Source: Thermodesulfobacteriota bacterium (GTDB lineage Bacteria > Desulfobacterota > SM23-61). Taken from it: a stretch of 8,205 bases of DNA. Of the stretch, positions 5,883-8,205 are shown piece after piece. How positions within the stretch are numbered: position 1 is the first letter of the stretch; each line of letters begins with the position of its first letter. The stretch is taken from positions 1 through 8,205 of the forward strand of contig JASEHN010000113.1 in the NCBI GenBank assembly GCA_030018715.1, read 5' to 3'. A model generated the notes under the pieces. It worked only from the letters and a program-made list of their open reading frames with translations. It had not been told where the DNA came from and did no database searches. A program made the translations under genes and the position numbers.

Positions 5883-6855
5883 CAATCCGGACTCCGAAGT
5901 GTCTGGCCGAACCTTCCCGGTAAACCAGTATTTCACTTCCTTCTTTCAAGTCAACCAGCGAGACCGCTTTTCCGCCTGGCTGGGTGAGCCGGATTGTTTC
6001 GGCGTTCTGCAGGATGGCCGAAATTCTCTGGCCGCTCTCCTCCGCCTCGATTAAAACCAGGGGACGTCGTTCCACTTTGGCTCTCCCCACAACGGCTGGA
6101 TAACTTTTGCCTGCAAAATTAACCACCAGGACTTGATCCCCGGCCCGCACTTCTGAAAGATATTTTGTCTGGCCATTGGCCAGCCGGATATAGGCATGCA
6201 CCGGACCGGCGTTGACCCGGAAAGGTCTGGTATTGACAAAGGGGTTCTCCACGCTCTCCGAATGGACAAGGAAAAGGGCCTGGCTGCTGTTGCCCACCAG
6301 CATACCTTCCCCCGGGGCCATCGAAGAGCAGGTATCCACACAGACCCGGTCCCCGAGGCCCAAAGGTTCAAGGACCTTCACCCGGGCTGGTAAGAGTTCG
6401 AATTCTTCATTCCCCGCTTTAAGCTTATGGATGATTTGGCGGATTTTTTGGGGGTCGGCATGATTAAGCACCACCCCATCCACACCTTTTTCCAGGATGG
6501 CAAAGGCGGTTTGTCCTTCCTGCAAATCAGCAATTTCAACGAAAATATTCCTGGCTCGGCTTAATAAATTTTCCAGAGGGATGATCGTCCAGTCCTTTCC
6601 CTTAACCACAACTTTTTTCGAAAAGCTCAGATTGACGACCTCCTCTTCATCCTTTTTCTCCAGAACCTCTTTCTCCACCACATCCCGGCCCACCATGAAA
6701 TCTCCGTCTTCGGCCACCGTAGGAATGAGACCCATCTTTTTCACTGTCAAACGGATGCCCGGCTCGACCCAGAGGGCATCCGCCCCGCTCTCCATGGCTG
6801 CCTGGGCTACCTCCATGGACCAGGGAATGACTTTCACCCAAACCTGCTTTCCCAT
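5860..6855 (-). CDS. aroB': 3-dehydroquinate synthase II (archaeal-type)
   Basis: Performs the NAD-dependent oxidative deamination and cyclisation of ADH (2-amino-3,7-dideoxy-D-threo-hept-6-ulosonate) to 3-dehydroquinate, replacing classical AroB. The 331 aa align by eye along their whole length with my recollection of Methanocaldococcus jannaschii MJ1249. Shared blocks are KGKDWTIIPLENLL (85-98), GLGDRVCVDTCS (166-177), GEGMLVG (182-188), LVHSES (196-201), RPFRVNAGPVHAY (210-222), ERRPLVLIEAE (262-272), ILQNAETIRL (281-290) and ARHFG (317-321). None of these belong to classical AroB. It follows the ADH synthase gene by 13 bases, with AGGAG 8 nt before the ATG. The pairing of these two genes is the strongest evidence for the alternative pathway. 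The 5860 end overlaps aroD. Confidence 0.96.
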   Translation of the reverse strand: MGKQVWVKVIPWSMEVAQAAMESGADALWVEPGIRLTVKKMGLIPTVAEDGDFMVGRDVVEKEVLEKKDEEEVVNLSFSKKVVVKGKDWTIIPLENLLSRARNIFVEIADLQEGQTAFAILEKGVDGVVLNHADPQKIRQIIHKLKAGNEEFELLPARVKVLEPLGLGDRVCVDTCSSMAPGEGMLVGNSSQALFLVHSESVENPFVNTRPFRVNAGPVHAYIRLANGQTKYLSEVRAGDQVLVVNFAGKSYPAVVGRAKVERRPLVLIEAEESGQRISAILQNAETIRLTQPGGKAVSLVDLKEGSEILVYREGSARHFGVRIDETISER

Positions 6856-6868
6856 TTTTCTCTCTCCT

Positions 6869-7663
6869 TCATGCGGCCATTTCAGTCATCCCGTCTTCGA
6901 CCGAGCAGCCGTTATGCACTAATTTGTTGATGACGCGAATGATTCTCTCCGGGTCCCGATGCTGGAAAGCATTTCTTCCGATGGAAACGCCCGCTCCCCC
7001 GGCCAGAATAGATCCTTTGACCATCTCCAGGATATCCCGGTCGGTCTCCATCTTTTCTCCGCCGGCGATGACCACTGGGACAAAACATCCCTCCACCACT
7101 TCCCGGAAACTCTCCGGAGAGCCGGTGTAAGGCACTTTCACAATGTCCGCCCCCAATTCCGCTCCTACCCGCGCCGCATGTTTGACCACGCTCACATCGT
7201 ACCCGTTCTTCACTTTCGGACCTCTCATGTACATCATGGCCAGAAGGGGCATTCCCCATTCCGTGGCCTCCCGGGCCACGCGCCCGAGATCTTTCAGCAT
7301 GGACTTCTCATCTTCCGCGCCGATGTTGACATGGATGGAGACAGCATCCGCTCCCAATTTAATGGCTTCCTCCACACAGCACACCAAAACCTTGCAGTTG
7401 GGGTCAGGGGCCATGCACGTGCTCGCCGAGAGGTGAATGATCAAACCGACATCTTTTCCGCTTTGGCGATGGCCGGCCTCCACCAGACCTTTGTGGATGG
7501 CTATGGCATTGGCCCCTCCCCTGGCCACGGCGTCGATGGTTTTGCGCATGTCGATTAATCCAGGCATGGGGCCGAGAGTCACGCCGTGATCCATGGGCAC
7601 GATGACCGTCTTCCCTGAACTGCGATCCATGATCCTTTCCATTCGTATTCTTTTCCCTACCAT
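6869..7663 (-). CDS. aroA': ADH synthase, DhnA-type class I aldolase (archaeal-type first step)
   Basis: Predicted 2-amino-3,7-dideoxy-D-threo-hept-6-ulosonate synthase. It condenses a deoxy-keto-sugar phosphate with L-aspartate semialdehyde, replacing DAHP synthase. From the ATG at 7663 it is 264 aa, close to archaeal homologues. Motifs (this numbering) are VPMDHG (23-28), GKDVGLIIHLS, GADAVSIHVN, MPLLAMMYMRG with Y145, and GADIVKVPYTG with K176 as the expected Schiff-base lysine. VVIAGGEK and GVSIGRNAFQH are the phosphate-binding loops. The frame is open 51 bases further to 7714, but those residues come from a palindromic repeat, while ATG 7663 has an excellent AAAGGAGGG upstream. Fructose-bisphosphate aldolase (FbaB/DhnA) or LsrF-like activity is the alternative from sequence alone; the adjacent dehydroquinate synthase II strongly favours ADH synthase. 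Confidence 0.92.
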   Translation of the reverse strand: MVGKRIRMERIMDRSSGKTVIVPMDHGVTLGPMPGLIDMRKTIDAVARGGANAIAIHKGLVEAGHRQSGKDVGLIIHLSASTCMAPDPNCKVLVCCVEEAIKLGADAVSIHVNIGAEDEKSMLKDLGRVAREATEWGMPLLAMMYMRGPKVKNGYDVSVVKHAARVGAELGADIVKVPYTGSPESFREVVEGCFVPVVIAGGEKMETDRDILEMVKGSILAGGAGVSIGRNAFQHRDPERIIRVINKLVHNGCSVEDGMTEMAA

Positions 7664-7670
7664 CGCCTTT

Positions 7671-7679
7671 CCCTCCTTT
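7671..7679 (-). promoter_or_regulatory. Strong ribosome binding site of the first operon gene
   Basis: AAAGGAGGG on the minus strand, followed by AAAGGCG and ATG (7663). It is the best Shine-Dalgarno match in the window and decides the ADH synthase start against the longer open frame. It lies 13 bases downstream of the edge of the 125-bp palindromic element. Confidence 0.85.
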
Positions 7680-7692
7680 AATAATGATTTTT

Positions 7693-7817
7693 GATGATTT
7701 CGTAAAAAGTCCATCTGCGGCGTTGCGCCTCACCTTCTTCGTTGCCGCGTACCTTGTAAGTACGCCTCACTTCCAGGTTTTGCGCGGCTTGCATATGGAG
7801 CTTTTTACGAGATCATC
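7693..7817. repeat. 125-bp palindromic intergenic element with 17-bp terminal inverted repeats
   Basis: The left end GATGATTTCGTAAAAAG and the right end CTTTTTACGAGATCATC are inverted copies with one mismatch in 17. The similarity continues inward less perfectly over about 36 bases per arm. The centre has a second inverted repeat, GCGTAC at 7747-7752 with GTACGC at 7760-7765. No transposase is encoded, so it looks like a non-autonomous (MITE- or REP-like) element. It occupies the presumed 5' untranslated region of the aro operon, where its RNA would form a long hairpin. A matching end recurs at 8159. Confidence 0.8.
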
Positions 7818-8138
7818 TATTTTTGGATCATCTCCAAATTAGTTGATCAAATTTTAATGAAAGCCGGCCAAGGGCCCGGAAGGAAAGGCAGATTGCGCCG
7901 CAAGCATCGGCGGGATATCCACTTTCCATAAACCCAGAGCTTACCTTCCGCAAAGCGCAGCGGGGGCGGGGAAACAAAGCTTCGAAGAAATTGCCGACCC
8001 CCCCGCCACAGCTAAGGAGAGATATGCGCCTCATGATTGCAAGCAATCTGACTTTCCTTCCGGGCCCCTGAAATCACTGCCCATTTTAAATTTGGCAGCT
8101 CTTTGGCCCTCAACTAATTTGGAGATGATCCAAAAATA
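7818..8138. repeat. 321-bp foldback element with perfect 29-bp terminal inverted repeats
   Basis: Bases 7818-7846 and 8110-8138 are exact reverse complements over 29 bp. Nested inside, 7869-7896 and 8043-8070 are inverted copies with two mismatches in 28. Weaker inverted similarity continues toward the middle (for example GATATCC near 7914 with GGAGAGATAT near 8017), so the whole unit is one long imperfect palindrome. A 72-codon open frame (7828-8046, minus) crosses it, but its sequence is dictated by the palindrome and has no recognisable domain or ribosome site, so I do not call it. The element abuts the 125-bp palindrome with no spacer. It could be a non-autonomous mobile element or a structured RNA. 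Confidence 0.8.
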
Positions 8139-8158
8139 CAAGTCCAACAGTTGATATT

Positions 8159-8205
8159 GATGATCTCGTAAAAAGTCAAAATTGGGATGGCAAAGTAAAA
8201 AGCTC
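8159..8205. repeat. Partial copy of the GATGATCTCGTAAAAAG palindrome family at the window edge
   Basis: GATGATCTCGTAAAAAGTC at 8159-8177 matches the terminal repeat of the 125-bp element; it differs from the left end by one base and equals the reverse complement of the right end over 17 bases. A second shorter match, GTAAAAAGCTC (8195-8205), equals the reverse complement of that element's right arm and runs off the window. This suggests another element, or nested copies, continuing to the right. Confidence 0.65.

Noticed and set aside
5883..5936. GTG start extending aroD by 18 residues
   Set aside because: The GAAGGAA directly touches the GTG with no usable spacing, and the added residues overlap the dehydroquinate synthase II gene and match no family N-terminus.
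6959..7558. 199-codon plus-strand open frame
   Set aside because: Antisense shadow of the well-supported ADH synthase gene. The translation is rich in His, Arg and Pro with no domain.
7664..7714. Upstream extension of the ADH synthase frame
   Set aside because: The 17 extra codons derive partly from the palindromic repeat, and the ATG at 7663 has a near-perfect ribosome binding site and the family-typical N-terminus.
7825..7870. Sigma-70-like TTGATC/TCCAAA boxes upstream of the operon
   Set aside because: The -10 match is poor and the sequence is part of the 29-bp inverted repeat, so the resemblance is not evidence for a promoter.
7828..8046. 72-codon minus-strand open frame in the foldback element
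   Set aside because: Its sequence is imposed by the nested inverted repeats. It has no ribosome site and no recognisable domain, and its composition is unlike the neighbouring genes.
7693..8205. CRISPR array
   Set aside because: The repeats are inverted, of different lengths and not regularly spaced by unique spacers, and no cas gene is present.

Overview
This window carries one long minus-strand operon for aromatic amino acid biosynthesis, and its downstream end has a tryptophan-type attenuator. In transcription order (right to left) the genes are: an archaeal-type 2-amino-3,7-dideoxy-heptulosonate (ADH) synthase, 3-dehydroquinate synthase II, type I 3-dehydroquinase (aroD), shikimate dehydrogenase (aroE), EPSP synthase (aroA), shikimate kinase (aroK), chorismate synthase (aroC) and a bifunctional chorismate mutase/prephenate dehydratase (pheA). 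All eight reading frames look intact and carry their family motifs. Together they cover the route from ADH precursors through dehydroquinate, shikimate and chorismate to phenylpyruvate.

The first two genes replace the usual bacterial DAHP synthase and aroB. This alternative entry is standard in archaea and also occurs in Desulfovibrio-type bacteria, where from memory it likewise heads an aro-trp cluster. Together with the AroQ-PheA fusion, the moderate GC content and the families of short intergenic repeats, this suggests a sulfate-reducing or syntrophic member of the Desulfobacterota (former Deltaproteobacteria). That placement is an inference.

Region by region: 1-328 follows pheA and holds a 31-residue leader ORF with three consecutive Trp codons, an intrinsic terminator and an alternative antiterminator pairing. 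This predicts trp genes just beyond the left edge, with read-through gated by tryptophan. 329-7663 is the tightly packed operon. Most junctions are overlaps or gaps of a few bases, but the aroE-aroA and aroA-aroK junctions contain degenerate 7-bp tandem repeats and lack clear ribosome binding sites. 7664-8205 has no convincing gene. It is built of palindromic repeats: a 125-bp element abutting the first gene's ribosome binding site, a 321-bp foldback element with perfect 29-bp ends, and the start of a further element at the window edge.

I chose several starts shorter than the longest open frame (ADH synthase, aroD, aroA, aroK, aroC), using ribosome binding sites and family N-termini. Phenylalanine control is expected through the ACT domain of PheA, and tryptophan control of the distal genes through the attenuator. 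No tyrA, DAHP synthase or classical aroB is present here.
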